Source of the DNA: Diphasiastrum complanatum
Lineage: Eukaryota > Streptophyta > Lycopodiopsida > Lycopodiales > Lycopodiaceae
Length of the DNA stretch: 64,000 nt
Assembly: GCA_029204225.1 (NCBI GenBank)
Contig: CM055111.1
Location: 24,035,870 to 24,099,869 of the forward strand
Direction: 5' to 3'
Shown here: piece by piece, positions 1 through 11,621 of the stretch
Numbering within the stretch: the first letter of the stretch is position 1
How the letters are laid out: every line of letters begins with the position of its first letter
Program-made: the position numbers and the translations under genes
Notes under the pieces: generated by a model
Seen by the model: only the letters and a program-made list of their open reading frames with translations
Told to the model about the DNA's origin: nothing
The model's database searches: none

Positions 1-114
1 TCCTTCTAGCATTAATTAAAGTGAAATTTAAAACAAATAGATGGCAATTGATGATGTCTTGGGTAGGTTTGTTTATTGTGTAGAATGCTTAATGGTAAGG
101 TGGAAAAACCATAC

Positions 115-314
115 ATATTCGAGCAACAAGCATGTTCTATGTCTCCAGTCTCTTTTCTTCTGCTTTGACTCCCCATTCTTACTACTCTTGCAAATTCTGT
201 GGGATTGTCAACACTTATTTGTCTGAGTTCCACTTCTTCAAAATGATTCATTGTCTCGATGGATGTGTATGTATCTGATAGTTTCGACGATTCTGTAAGC
301 AATAAATCTCGAAT
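115..314 (-). CDS. KAC: KAC exon 7 (motor domain, after the NEQ-IRDLL junction)
   Basis: The exon opens after acceptor GGTGCAG with IRDLLLTES, completing the kinesin motif NEQ-IRDLL whose first half ends exon 6. It continues with EEVELRQISVDNPTEFARV and SQSRRKE, which align with the KAC segment carrying QEKVDNP-F and FQSRG. The start at 314 is firm. The 3' end is not: no donor fits cleanly, and 115 is only the first plausible GT (GTATGG); the family-like sequence stops near position 145. The next exon, expected to carry the SHLIV-like motor segment, lies outside the window. Confidence 0.82.
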
Positions 315-1060
315 CTGCACCTCAAGAGACAATAAAAGCATGTTAGATATTTAAATGTATATAGGCTTGATGCTAGCAAAAAGGTCTCCGAGTCAAAAAG
401 GCAAAATAAAATTGTGACATAAGATAATAGGACATTAAGTAGAAGGTACAGCACTAGTCATAGATGTACGAATATTTTTTTTCACACTATAAAATTCAAG
501 GACTATAGTCACAAGTGCCAAGAAAACACAAATGTCTACACTCTCATGTACCCTAATGAACAGAGGACAGTATAGGAGAACTGTACCAACACCTAGACAT
601 AGTCTTGGGAACATGATAGAGAAGACTTATATTGAAGTTATGTCTAAGATTGTACTCAATGTAAGAAAGGAGATATGCAATCTTCAACTTTATGGAGTCC
701 AACCGCAAAGTCCTAGACAATCAATCCTTTTCACACAGCATGGACCAATATTACACAATATCACCATTCACCAATGTTTTTGGTCCAATCTGAATTGGTG
801 ATTCGCTGGTTCAGAATCGGAACCCAACTTTTCAAACCACATAATCATTTTTCAGGTTTCAAAATTTACTTTAGATCTCTCAACAAAACCATACATTATA
901 GTTTCTATATCTTTGAACAAATAGTAGCATTTCCCATGAATCTCATAATAGGCTAGAAGGTAAAGTGCTCCTCGGTCTCTACCTCACCTAGGGAACATAA
1001 ATAGCTTATCCTATTCTCTCAAGGAGTACCTTGAAACCATCCAATCTCAATCTCAAGGTG
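315..1060. other. Intron 6, left part, no recognised feature
   Basis: AT-rich intronic DNA. The acceptor of intron 6 at 315-320 (minus strand) follows a T-rich tract. Open frames here are short and resemble nothing I know. Confidence 0.5.
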
Positions 1061-2230
1061 CTACAAGAAGACACAAAACTGACCCAATATGAATCTGAGA
1101 CCATGTGATATCCCAACATATAGGTAGTGTGGTAGAGCTAGGATCCCTAACATATCTATCTCCAAAAAGTGAAGCCGATCAAGGTTACAAGCCGATTCGA
1201 ATCTTCTCGTGCTGGGACCAACTTTAGGTGGTAGCTGAACTTCTTGAACCTCTTCAACTTGCCCTTGATCTATGTCCATCAAACCTTCACCTACATCCCC
1301 CTGCCCCTGATCTGGATCAACTCCTTGTGGAGAGGCTAATTGTTCGTCATTCTTTATCATCTCCTTGGCTCGTGCAAGCTCCTGCGTGGCCATCTGCTTA
1401 TAAGAATCAAATCTGCCCTGAAATCTAGTCAAAGCTAACTTGTAACTATCAACCTTGTGGATCATGTAGTTGATTTCATTCTGAGTAACTGGCCAAGCTG
1501 CTACAGGAATGTTGAGCAAATTATTCCGCTCTGTGGCATTCGTTCAAAATTCTTTGTTTTTCCATCTGGACCATGTCCAACTGTCCTTGGAGAAGCGGCA
1601 CTTGTTGTCTTGCCTCCGTGACAACTTTATCGACTTGTTCCTGGGCTTTTGATAAAGCTTCTTGCAGCTTGCCCACATAATCTTACAAGACGTATTCATG
1701 CTATTGAGCAGCTTTAAGGTCCGCTGCTACTTTCTCTTCATGCTGCTTCGCTATCTACAGCTCTCTGTTAACCTTGATTAACCTTTGCCCCATCAAGGTA
1801 TTGTCGTTTCCCATTTCTGAAATTCTCTTTTCAAATGCCGCTTTCTCGTCTATCATTTTCTGGATCAGATTGCCAAGATGTGAATGGATGCCACCAGAAT
1901 CAAGAGAGGTTGCGGATGAGCTGGGTGCAGGTCCCGATCCAATTGCCACTTGTGTTGTCTTGGCCTGAAGAACAGCCTATGGATCCTCTTCTTCATATAC
2001 ATCTTTGCCCTCTAAACCCTCTGGCACTGTAGCATCAAATATCTTTGGGGATCTGGTACCAGGAGGGATCAACAGCGTGCCAGGAGCTTCGTAACTAGCT
2101 CATACGGACGCTGTACCTCTTGTTGCACGGCTTGCTCTTTCTCGTACTCTTGTATCTGATCAAATCCTGCTCCGGGAGAGGAGGCCTGGAAGAGAGGAGG
2201 ACTAGATGGCAGAATGAATGTCATCTACGT
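1061..2230 (-). pseudogene. Degenerate coiled-coil coding remnant, probably retroelement internal region
   Basis: Several minus-strand frames, broken by stops and shifts, read as Glu/Lys/Gln-rich coiled coil. Examples are the stretch at 1949-1755 with IQKMIDEKAAFEKRISEM and the stretch at 1519-1061 with TRFQGRFDSYKQMATQEL, followed by an acidic Asp-Gln-Gly-rich segment. No zinc knuckle, protease or reverse transcriptase is visible. It lies on the same strand and downstream of the primer-binding site at 3328-3311, so it may be the internal gag-like region of that LTR element. A decayed host coiled-coil gene is the alternative. Confidence 0.35.
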
Positions 2231-3310
2231 ATCCAATGGGTTGGAATCATTGATCAAATCTAAAAACATTTGCGTTGATTGCAATACAATCGCTCACTGA
2301 AATGGCTTTTCTTGACAAACCTGGAAAAACTAGCCTTTGCGCTCTTGATTGGAGATAGATCTGACAAAAACAGATATATGGTAGGCTTGGTGAAAGTTCC
2401 TTTGGCGAAACATGGATGTTTTTCAGCTTTGATATTTTTGGAAAAATAACCTTTACTAGAAAAAATATTATGGAACTAACTCTCACCGAACTATTACTAT
2501 ATTTGGAAGGCTCAGTAGGACTAGAGAAGGTTGGAAGAGAGATATTGTGAAAAATTGTAGGTTTTCTTCTAAAAATGATCAGAAGCTCAAAAAACCTTCA
2601 CTAACTCTCCCCTGACTCACTGATAACCAAAAATAGTAGGAAGAAATGATTAATAAAGATAGAGAAGGTTCTTTTGGAGATCTGATATCTTTGCAAAGAA
2701 GTTAAACTTTCCAACAAAAGGTCACCAGAAACTAAAAAACCTTCAATATTCCTTCTACTTTTTTACTTAAACTTCGCCAACCTGGCTGTGAGTAGATCTG
2801 GGCCAAATCTAACTACAGTAGGTTGGGCGAGGGTTGGTTGATGTATTTTTTTTATTTTTAGGGATTTTTCCACTGTTTTTTGCTGTTTTTCTCAAGTTTC
2901 TAGAAAATGGCTGGGAAGTAACCTTCGCCCTGCAAACTGTAGCGTCATTGCATCAAGGACGTCATGCCTACAAGTTGGCGAAGGTTGGTTGCAAGGAACA
3001 GAAAGTTATGAATGTTCGATGAAGATTTTGTCCCATTTTGTCTCCAAATTGCAAAAAATGAGCGATTTTTTATGTTTCTCTGATTTCTTGAAATCAAATG
3101 GATCTTAAGAATGATGTATTGTGTATCTTTCCTTGCTCATCAATCTCGGGTAATTACAAGCAAGAAATCCACACAAAATCACAAAAATCTCCCAAAACTA
3201 ACCCTAAAAATGCAATTCTGACACTATCATGCAAAAACCAAGATGCCTTAATGCAAGCTAACATCCATCCAAGCATCATAGACATGCTAAAAATGAAAAT
3301 TTGGCGTAAC
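2231..3310. other. Intronic spacer, probably untranslated leader of an LTR element
   Basis: No convincing coding sequence on either strand. It lies between the PBS-like site at 3311 and the coiled-coil remnant on the same minus strand, as expected of an element leader, but contains nothing diagnostic. Confidence 0.3.
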
Positions 3311-3328
3311 TCCCCGGCAATGGCGCCA
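3311..3328 (-). other. LTR-retrotransposon primer-binding site, Tat/Athila style
   Basis: On the minus strand the site reads TGGCGCCATTGCCGGGGA. This closely resembles the TGGCGCCGTTGCCGGGGA core typical just inside the 5' LTR of plant Tat and Athila gypsy elements. It lies about ten bases inside the proposed LTR end at 3339, so the element points left. Confidence 0.6.
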
Positions 3329-3338
3329 ACGCCAAGAA

Positions 3339-3962
3339 TGCAGCGAGTTTTCCTATCCACCTTCAACCCTAGATCTAAGCACTTGCAAAGCATCAAGAAT
3401 GGAAGAGAATTCCTTACATGTCACGCGGAAGTTCACACCCATGAGAGCATAATTTAGATTCATACACATGCTTATCATTCAACATCTAACACTATGATCC
3501 ATTAACCCTAATCACCAAGATCAAGCTTGCTTTTCTCTCTCTCTTTTCTCTCATAAAAATAGACACAAGATTCAATTCCAACAGTTAGCAAATCCAAATA
3601 AAATAAGATACCAAGAAAACATGAGAGATGGAGCAAGAAAGAAGAGCAAGGACATCCAAATCCAATTTGGTAGAGTTTCCACCACCTTGATTGAACATAA
3701 AAAAATGAACTACAAAGCATTACTATATATAGTGGATTTTAGGGCACTTGGCCTCAAGGCCTATTGGCCAATTTCTACCTCCCTCCTTATTTGAATTTGA
3801 ATTTTGGGGGGAACCCACTTTTATTAACTAACTTGACTATTAGGCCTTGAAACATTTAATTCCCACATTTGGCCTAAAGTCCTTTTATTAACAATTATAT
3901 ATCTAATAACTATGTGATCATTCGGGCTGGACCTACACACGCAGGCTGCCAAATCCCTCACA
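3339..3962 (-). repeat. LTR (minus strand) related to the copy at 13.4-13.8 kb
   Basis: Read on the minus strand it begins TGTGAGGGATTTGGCA, carries a TATA-like CTATATATAG near 3730, and ends in CA just before the PBS. About 250 bp of it (3720-3962) are repeated in the same orientation at 13,530-13,813, including the blocks around GGCCTCAAGGCC and CACACGCAGG. The copies are clearly diverged, so they are separate old insertions rather than the two ends of one element. The right boundary is inferred from the TG start and the end of similarity. Confidence 0.55.
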
Positions 3963-4926
3963 CTTATTCAGTAATGTAGATCTATGATCTAAGAATTAAC
4001 TTGTCTCAATATCTATTTCCTTCCAAATGGTACCAGAGCCATTTGATACTTCAAAGCCTTGGACATGGCTTTGACTAGAACTATAGTTTTAGATATCAAA
4101 TTATTTTGATAGTTTTGTTTCCAATCAAATCAAGTTTGGAACATTCATATCTGAATCAATACTAGCAAGGATTCATTTGAGTTTCAAGTAGTAGCTTTAT
4201 ATTTACTTGTGGTCTACAAGCATTCTCAATCAGAGACACATCTCAATTGTGTGGCATGCATAGCATATTGAAGCTATGTTACAATTATCATGCATGCCTG
4301 AAAAAAGCATTTGGAGTTGTGATAACCACATCCAAGGCAAGTATACTATTGCATTCAAGCATGGAGGCATCTCTCTCAGTGGTTTAGCTAGTGAGCCTGT
4401 GTGAGATCTCAAGGAACGATTATTCCTTTCCCTATATTTCTCATACCATCCTATGGGGGTGAACCATCACATATTGAGATGATATATCAAGGATTTATGA
4501 GGCGGCGATCAGCCAGTCCATCAGGATGTACATACGCAGACACATATCACTACATTCTTCTCTAGCACACAGCATTGATGGCAACTAGACTCAGAGTCAA
4601 ATGACGAGGACACATTACACCCACATCAAAGACGTGTACATTATCGTATCAGCATCATCAACTATACTAGCTACATTATGTCCACACCAACAGAGTAAAA
4701 CCTCAAAGACAACATCAACAACGACACCAGCAGCCTGCTCCTGATCCATCCATTCTTACCATTCCTCAAGCAGATATCACATATTTTTTCAGCAGAGTCT
4801 AGGGAGAAACATCAATGGCCTCGACTTTTTCTGACATTTTTTATTCACATTTCTATGTTTAGTCTTTGGTCTGCAGTCTAGTCTAACATAGCATAGAGCA
4901 TTGTACCTTGCTATGTTCATTTATTT
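3963..4926. other. Spacer with a second PBS-like motif and a decayed possible gag stretch
   Basis: At 4028-4040 the plus strand reads TGGTACCAGAGCC, close to the initiator-tRNA-Met primer site TGGTATCAGAGCC. A weak, stop-ridden reading rich in Arg, His, Gln and Pro follows at about 4,500-4,800. This could be the relic of a plus-strand LTR element, but no LTR pair is visible. Confidence 0.3.
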
Positions 4927-5580
4927 ATGGCACCATCTTCTACGGAGCCTTCAGCGCCTTTTACATCTACATCTCCAGTTACCCCTGCTCTAGTGTCTCG
5001 ATCTAATCTGCCTTATGTCATTCCTATATCTCCTTCTATGTCTCATGTTGAATTGGATACAGCTTGGCATACCAAGAAAGACGTTAACACTCTTATCTTA
5101 CGCTTTACTTCATTGGAGTCTAGGTGAGAGGTGCTACAATGTTGGTGTAAACTAAAGGATACTAAGATCTTTCTAGATGAAGACCTCACTTTTGTACAAG
5201 TTGTGGAACGGAAAAAGGCCCTCCAAGAAGCGAAAGATACAGGCAGACGAATGATCAACAGCGATGGAAATATTCATTTTGTCGAGACCAAGCACAAAGC
5301 TACTATTGAGAGTGTAGTTTCGACTGATTTAGAGCAAGGTTTAAAGAAATGAGAAGTTGTCCAATTGAACATGTAAATCATATAATCTTGGACTATATCT
5401 CTCTCTCTTCTTAGTTGTCATTTTGTTATGTTCTAGTAGTTTAGATAATGCAGTAATTCTGTTTCGACGGCATTGATCCATCTAGTTTTTCTATCATACT
5501 TGGATGTACTTCTCTCATCTTATATGCCCTTTGGCATGAAAAGACATTAATGAATCTTCTTCTTCTTCTTCTTCCTCTTC
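4927..5580 (+). mobile_element. LINE-A: 3' part of ORF1 joined to a LINE 3' end
   Basis: The coding part (4927-5352, one internal stop at 5127) has the same C-terminal ORF1 pattern as the other LINEs here: DTAWHTKKDVNTLILRFTSL, then FLDEDLTFVQVVERKKA, then a DTGRR element. After about 170 bp comes the family's 3' terminus: hairpin ATGCC-CTTT-GGCAT at 5524-5537, AGACATTAAT, and a (TTC)n tail. ORF2 is absent, so this is an internally deleted or non-autonomous copy. Confidence 0.7.
5556..5580 (+). repeat. (TTC)n tail of LINE-A, also the 5' junction of LINE-B
   Basis: A TTC microsatellite directly follows the LINE-A terminus. The CT-rich 5' end of LINE-B (CTCCCCTGATCCGCG) begins directly after it. 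No other sequence separates the two elements. Confidence 0.75.
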
Positions 5581-5639
5581 AGCTCCCCTGATCCGCGCCC
5601 TCTCTCGCTGATTCGCTCCCCTGATGGCTCCCCGAATGG

Positions 5640-6938
5640 CGACCTGATCCGCGGTCCGCCCTGCACTGACCTCCCTGATCTCATGGAGATGGCTCCTCGT
5701 GGACCTGTCTCCCGCGCCACAGCTCCTCTCCCTCCACGCCGCACTACTCGCTCCCCTATCACCTCCCCCCCTCCCCACACTACCATCCCCTCCCCCCCCC
5801 CTCTTTGAAAGCAACACCCACCCCCTCGTTAAAACAGCACCCCCCCCACTCGTTGAAACCAACACCACTCTCGATGGTGGCTCAGACCCCTCGCTGTCCT
5901 CAGATCCGCCCTCCCCTTCGCTGCCTACAGATGTGCCCTCCCCCTCACTGTGCTCAGTTCTGCCCTCCCCCTCGTTGGCTACAGATTTACCCCCTCACTG
6001 CCTAATGATCTGCCCTCCCCCTCGCTGCCTATAGATCTGGTGGCACCCCCTTCTTCCTCCCCACTCTCGCTCTCTTCCTCCTCTTCTTCTCTCTCTTCTG
6101 TTGTTCCTTCCTCTCTTTCATCTTCTTCTTCTTCGGCCTCTTCATCATCTCCACTGATCTCCAACCCTATCGATCTGGCCATCCCTACCGGCCTCCTTCC
6201 TATCCCTATTTCCCAAGAACCCACAACTGCTTCATCTGCGGTACCCATCCCATACACCCCTTCCGAATCAACCAAACTATTTTCCTCCAGGGAAGTTGAC
6301 CAAATGAAACCCGACTTCCAGCTTTTGAAACAGGAACTCTTACAGTTGAAGGGAATAGTGGTCTCCTTACTCAAGGAAAAGAATGTGTTGCAATCCAAAG
6401 TCGCTTCATTGGAGCAAGTGGTCAATACTAAGCAGGTTGCAGCCTCGGAATCGACCACCACCATGATAAGGGAGCTTGAGAGTAAAATTGAGCAGCATAA
6501 AGACTCATGGGCAGCAGTCTTGAAAAAAGGCACCAAGCCTACGCCCCAATCTCCTCCGTCAACTCACCCACCATTTCGGAAGAGAGGTCAAGGGAGCAAA
6601 AGGCCCATAACATCAGGGTTCGTGGGATACGGGACACACAAGATGCCATTGCCAAAGCCACGAGATTTCTCGAGACCACTCTAGGATATATGACAGATGG
6701 GCTAGATACAGCTTGGAGGACCACCAGAGACGCAGCTACACTCATTACTCGTTTCACTTCCCTAACAAGCCGCTGAGATGCTTTGCGGTGCAGAGCTAAG
6801 TCACGTGGCACCACTACCTATATGGATGACGACCTCACATATATCCAAGTAGAGGACAGGCGTAAGGCCTTTCAGGCAGCACGCGAGTCTGGCAGACGAG
6901 TCATTTATCGAGATGGGCGAGTGCGCTTTCGCTCCTAG
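5640..6938 (+). pseudogene. LINE-B ORF1 pseudogene
   Basis: ORF1 is read across at least two frameshifts. The N-terminal half is Pro/Ser-rich low complexity (to about 6,170). A coiled coil follows at about 6,300-6,530 with LKQELLQLKGIVVSLLKEKN and MIRELESKIEQHKDSWAAVL. The basic C-terminal domain has NIRVRGIRDTQ, RFTSLTSR, then a stop at 6775, then YMDDDLTYIQVEDRRKAF and ESGRRVIYRDG. This layout (disordered, coiled coil, RNA-binding) is typical of L1-like ORF1 proteins, which bind the element RNA. It is too broken to function. Confidence 0.7.
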
Positions 6939-6989
6939 CAGATCCCAGTGCTAGGGATTTGGGGTGCCCGAGGTTCGTAGCACCCCGGG

Positions 6990-8625
6990 GCCCCATCTAC
7001 ACCACCTTCGAATTGGAGCATGGAATTGTGCTGGCATACACTCATCCTCTACGGCAGGGGACCTTGTTGATTCCAAGGGCAAGTTTCCACACTACAAGCA
7101 ATGGAGACACACAAGAGCCCGGAGCAAGCACTTCCTTCTTTTCCTAGATATAGATGGGATATTCTCCTTGCAGGGGATTTTAATGCACGGACATCCTCGA
7201 GACAGACAGAGTTCTTCAACACCACTGATCAGCTACGTGTTCGTGCCCTTGACAGTGATATGCTTGGAGTTACCAGGACCTCCGCGGACAGTTTGGGACC
7301 TACTACTTCATATGGTGAGCACTTACTGCAGTTTGGAGAGGCACATGAGCTAGCCATTTATAATGGCTTACCCAGTTGGCCACATTCAGACAGTTATACA
7401 TGCCACCCTCACAGTGCAGGACATAGTGTCGTTGACTATCTCATGGGGTCACCATCCTTTGTACCCATAGTTTCTGACTTCCATGTTTCCCCCACCACCC
7501 TTTTTGATCACTCATTTCTCTCCTTCGATATCGGCCACCTTCCACCCACTCATCATCTACACTACCCATGCTTACCCAAGCACCCACATACACATTTGAT
7601 CCCACTTACATGCCACTATACCGGCAATCCTTGGCTTCACTTTTACACTCCTTTCCTCACGAGAATCCAGTTGACACCCAAGCTAATTTTCTCACCACCT
7701 CTCTCCACACGGCTGCATCACTAACCCTTCCCACAAAACCCCATCTCAGAAAGACTCGACACACACCTCGACCATTGCATCCCCCATGGTATGATACCAA
7801 GTGTCGTTCTCTTCATCAGTCAGTAACCTATTCACGCATCCATGCCCCACATTTGCTTCGATCTTTTCGACATTCCTACCATCGTGCTCTCCGCCGTAAG
7901 AAGCGTTCCTATGATAATTCTGAAGGGAAACGTCTCACTGGCCTTCTTTTCAGTTCTTCTTCGGGCACTTTTTGGCATGAGTTCATTCCTCGCTCTCCAC
8001 CACCTCTCCTGGAGGACCTCCGCATTTGGACTGATTATGCTACTAGCTTGTACATTGTCCCTACCGACTCACCTATCTCTATATCTCCACGACCATCTGA
8101 GTTCTCCTTCTTCACATTTGACATGGTACTTGTAGCCATTTAGAAGATGAAGTTCCACATGGCCAGAGATATTGAAGACCTTGAATCTGAACTCCTCTCC
8201 CATGCCTCTGACTTACTCGCCCCCACCATAGCCACCCTTCTTAACTCCGCAGTTGTCTCCAGTTTCTCGTCATCCTGGTGCACTAACATTATCCACCCCA
8301 TCCATAAGAATTGTGAGCCCATGATTCCTAGTAACTACTGCACCATCATGATTGGGCATGTCCTGGAACTATATGGTACCATACTACAGTCTGTTGTGAG
8401 CTCAGAGGCGGAGACTAGGAGACTACATGGCATAGGTTAGGCTGGTTTTCGAGCCCATTATTCTACTGCAAATCACATCTTCACATTGCGAGCCTTGATT
8501 GAGGAGGCTAAGCACCGAAGAGAGTTACTGTTGTTTTGTGGACTTCAGGAAAGCCTTTGATTTTGTTCCTTGCTCACTGATCATCCAGAGACTCCGAGAC
8601 TTCGGTTTCTCCACCGACGGCTGTC
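6990..8625 (+). pseudogene. LINE-B ORF2 pseudogene: endonuclease and truncated reverse transcriptase
   Basis: The endonuclease starts with RIGAWNCAGIHSSSTAGDL and has AGDFNARTSSRQTEF and SVVDYLMGSPSF followed by DHSFLSF, the conserved blocks of AP-like LINE endonucleases. Between METHKSPEQ (about 7,100) and AGDFNAR part of the domain seen in LINE-D is missing. The RT shows IIHPIHKN, the NYRTI-like NYCTIMIGH, AGFRAHYSTANHIFTL and VDFRKAFDFVP. Several stops and shifts (for example near 8,143 and 8,438) disable it, and the catalytic palm is lost. Confidence 0.75.
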
Positions 8626-8630
8626 AGGGG

Positions 8631-10121
8631 TCATTAGAGTTTATTTTCTCCGTGGGTGGAATCTTCTCCAGGGATAGTACGAGTACAGAACTTTCTCCAG
8701 GCTTTGATTGCATGACTTCATGGGGTTAATGCCATATTTAATGAGGTTGGGGTAATGTATATGGTTTTGAGGACCCAAGGAGCATTTTTTATGGTCCATG
8801 TACTCAAATTTGGAGGGGCCCATCTCATAATTGGGGGTCCATGGGGCAAGTGACGTTCTCCAATAAGCACTTGGCTGTCCAATGCCAAGACTTTTCATTT
8901 GCCTTTGTAACTCCTATGTAACACATGGCTCTTGGCTCTTGGCTTTTGGATATTCCACATTGGGAACCATTGGCCTTTGGATTTCTCTATCTCTACTAGT
9001 ATAAAGAGGCGGCCTCTTTCTGCTAAAGAAGGGAGGAAGAGCCTGAAGAGGCTGGAGAGACTAGAGAGAGTGGCAATACTTATAACATTAATGGGTGCAA
9101 ATTCAAGTGATGATTTGGATTCCTATCGGATCTTGTGTAACTTTTTGGATGATTTCTAAAAGAGGGACAGATCTGAAATTTTTGTTTTTAGCATGAATTA
9201 TGGTTGTCTACACCTTAGAACCATGTTGGGAATTTATTTTCTTGAAAAAATAGGAAGTTTCCTACCATTTTCAAGTTACATATTTTGAGAATTCATCACG
9301 CTGGAATCTCTTTTCTTGTTTATAGAGCTGGCTTTTTAGATCTGTTCTAAGATCATCTTTACATAGAGAATTGTGCACCAATAACGTTGGCCTTTTTGCC
9401 ATGTGTTAAAGTTCTATTTTGATGTGATAATCTTGTTAGGGAGGGTGCATTTTGGATCTTATTCTTGTGAATAGGGAGAGAAAAAGTATTAAGTCATTGA
9501 TTCCTTGTCATACATTTGATTTCCTATTAAGAATTTGGATACCAATGAGCATTTTAAATCCTATAAGACAAGTACACATCATGGGAGAGAGATTGGTGGA
9601 ACGCAATTCCATTGTTTGATCTGTTAGTAGGTACCTTGGAGTGAGCTTTGTTGGAGCATTTATGGTTGGGGTAGTGGTTCTTTTTCTATACAATACACAT
9701 GAACAAAAACCTTGAATCCATAACCCAAGGCAAAGAAAAATTTTAAGTGATATAACTGAATGGAAGTTTTCTGATTTGAAACTTTACTGCTATTTCTTCC
9801 ATGTGAAATCCTTTTGGGATTTCTTGCACACGGGTGGTCGTAAAGAAGGAGAGTGTTGAACAAGTTAGCCAAAGTTGCGTTATGCGCCTCAGCTTGGTCA
9901 CTGGATTTGAGACAGACTACCTGGAGTTACCTAAAGGTTCTGTTATAGAGGATCCTAATTTTTTTTTTGGTCTAAGCAAGTACCATGGGCACGACAGTCT
10001 GAAGACAATCTTCTTGGATGGTGTTTTTTTTTGGAGTACTGCAATTTCTTCCCTATGCTTCGAGGAAGTCTTATAATCTTTATGGATTGAGAGATTCTAA
10101 TTGGCAGTTGAGCACAGATAT
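8631..10121. other. Intronic spacer, possible old LTR
   Basis: No coding sequence. Around 8,930-9,100 short repeats of GGCTCTTGG and a TATA-like AGTATAAAGAGGCGG could mark an old LTR promoter, but no paired copy or PBS was found. Confidence 0.3.
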
Positions 10122-10494
10122 CTTGTTGCTTGGGAATGTTTATTTGTACCCCTAATGTTTGATTGGCCATGCCTACGTGCTATTATAGAGGTCAATTCTA
10201 TATTTAGTAAATCTAAAGTCAAGTCAATTAGACATCTTTGTAGGAGGGCGCACTAGTAATAGTATAGAGTTTGGTTTTACACCTAGAAATTCATTATGAG
10301 TCTTTAGCTTTTGAAATACACTAGAGAAACTATATAAGAGAGGCTGGTGCCCCACCTCATGTCATTCCGATGTATAGAGCTTTGCTCAATCTTTTAATAA
10401 TCAAAGTTCTCTTAATCTTTTATGCTGATGTTGTGTGTGAGTGCTAATATGATTAGTACACTCCTATCTAGAATTTGAGCATCAAATTCTAACG
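10122..10494 (+). repeat. Solo LTR of the same copia family as the 43.6-47.9 kb element
   Basis: It aligns along most of its length with the 3' LTR at 47,458-47,870. Shared blocks include TTGGCCATGCC-ACGTGCTAT, ATTCTAT-TTTAGTAAAT, CTAGAAATTCAT, CTATATAAGAGAGGCTGG, GTGTGAGTGCTA and the end AATTCTAAC. No internal region or PBS follows, so it is a solo LTR, presumably left by LTR-LTR recombination. It is older than the 3' LTR copy, judging by many mismatches. Confidence 0.7.
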
Positions 10495-10696
10495 CATGTT
10501 ACAGTGTCAACTACTCAAAGAGTCCCACTTGGAGGACATGCCAGCATTGTCAACTGTGGTACATGGCATGTCCTTCATTTAAAGGTATCTTAAGAAAACA
10601 CAGCCTTCTCCACATCCAAATTTTTGCTAATATACTAAGTGTATGGAAATTAATCATTAACCATAACTTTGAAGCTAAAGAAGTACAAAGAAATAC

Positions 10697-10828
10697 CTGC
10701 TCATTTTGGATCTCAAACATAGTAACACCAAATAGACACTTTGAGGAGGATGTTGAATCTGAATTCGAAAGATCAAACAACTCTTCAAACGTTCTAAAAT
10801 ATACTCCGCGATCATGGGTAGGCCCTTC
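10697..10828 (-). CDS. KAC: KAC exon 6 (motor domain)
   Basis: A 132-bp phase-0 exon (44 codons) between acceptor TTTACAG and donor GTATTT. It encodes EGPTHDRGVYFRTFEELFDL, then SNSDSTSSS and FEIQNEQ. KAC proteins have the matching DRGLYARCFEELFDLAN-DSTS block, which separates KAC from other KIN-14 kinesins. The usual Tyr of the kinesin motif EIYNEQ is Gln here (EIQNEQ). The donor is followed by a 10.4-kb intron before IRDLL. Confidence 0.9.
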
Positions 10829-11152
10829 CTGTAAAGGCCTGAGTCTCAATAATCTATGTTGGGGAAAGGCAATCTTGACATCATAGAAACACCTCAAAAA
10901 TAACCACTCATTGCCTAGCTGAGAGACCTGTTTTCTTGTAGGAGAAATAGCTTAAACAACAATTCTATTCACAAGTACGAGACGTTGCTATTTCTCAATA
11001 TGTTAAGATCTATGCATCAAATTAAGCAAAAAAGCATTATTTCCTTTTGTATTTCAAGTAAAATCTTTTAGAATCTGTGACAGATCACAATATCTTTCAT
11101 AGAGCAGTGCAAATGTGTATGTTGTAGTAATAGACTTTCATCTGCAACCTAC

Positions 11153-11259
11153 CATTGTATATGTCTTTCCTGAACCTTCAGGGCCACATGCAAATATGCA
11201 CACATTGTATCCATCCAATGCTGACTGCATTAAAGACTGTAAATCTTGAAAAAGACCCC
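11153..11259 (-). CDS. KAC: KAC exon 5 (P-loop exon)
   Basis: A 107-bp exon between acceptor TATTCAG and donor GTAGGT. It encodes [19 protein letters not shown], then the nucleotide-binding P-loop [12 protein letters not shown]. The GxxxxGKT ATP-binding signature is intact. KAC and most kinesins have YGQT(H/G)SGKT here, so the CGPEG replacement upstream of SGKT is unusual. The exon is in frame with exons 4 and 6. Confidence 0.9.
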
Positions 11260-11540
11260 CTGAATACAAACAGTACATGATGTGATGATTGGTAATGCAC
11301 TGCAAGAGGTAAATAAGAACATTACATACGTTTGTTGCCTGTATAGCAAACTATAACGCATTACTAAATAAAAGTCAATTTCTCAAAATCCATAGCTGGC
11401 ATTTACAATTTGAAATCCTAATATTCCTAACCTATATGTCTTTTATGTAGATTTAGGAAACTATATCTCCAGAAATTTGGCATGGTAGGCCCAAAGGCCA
11501 ATTTATTTTATTTGAGGCTTTTGACTAGGGCATAACATGC

Positions 11541-11621
11541 ATCTTGGTTTCTAAGGAGGGCTTGAACTTGGGACCAAAGAAACTTCGAATGCCAAGCTAA
11601 CCAACTGAGCCAACCCCGTTG
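11541..11621 (-). repeat. tRNA-derived SINE-like copy 1
   Basis: On the minus strand it reads as a tRNA-like unit with box A GGCTCAGTTGGTTAGC and box B AGTTCAAGCCC, the two internal Pol III promoter elements. It matches the copy at 53,940-54,036 over about 80 bp and both lose similarity after GAAACCAAG. No clear target-site duplication is visible, so it is probably older than copy 2. It lies in intron 4 between exons 4 and 5. Confidence 0.6.

Larger units (their letters stand above)
5581..8630 (+). mobile_element. LINE-B: non-LTR retrotransposon with ORF1, endonuclease and partial RT
   Basis: A LINE with its likely true 5' end at the TTC repeat, a decayed ORF1 (to 6938) and a decayed ORF2 with an AP-type endonuclease and the N-terminal reverse transcriptase. 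It stops at about 8,630 inside the RT, after the VDFRKAFDFVP motif. The YADD box, C-terminal region and 3' tail are missing. Its relatives in this window are on both strands. Confidence 0.8.

Noticed and set aside
3154-3457. ORFs on both strands of the LTR/PBS region
   Set aside because: They overlap the primer site and LTR and lack codon-like or domain signals.
4028-4040. A definite plus-strand LTR element starting at the PBS-like motif
   Set aside because: The motif has one mismatch, no LTR end CA lies just before it, and no paired LTR was found.
5515-5868. Gly/Arg-rich and Glu-rich minus-strand ORFs
   Set aside because: They are antisense readings of the Pro/Ser-rich LINE ORF1 and of the TTC repeat.
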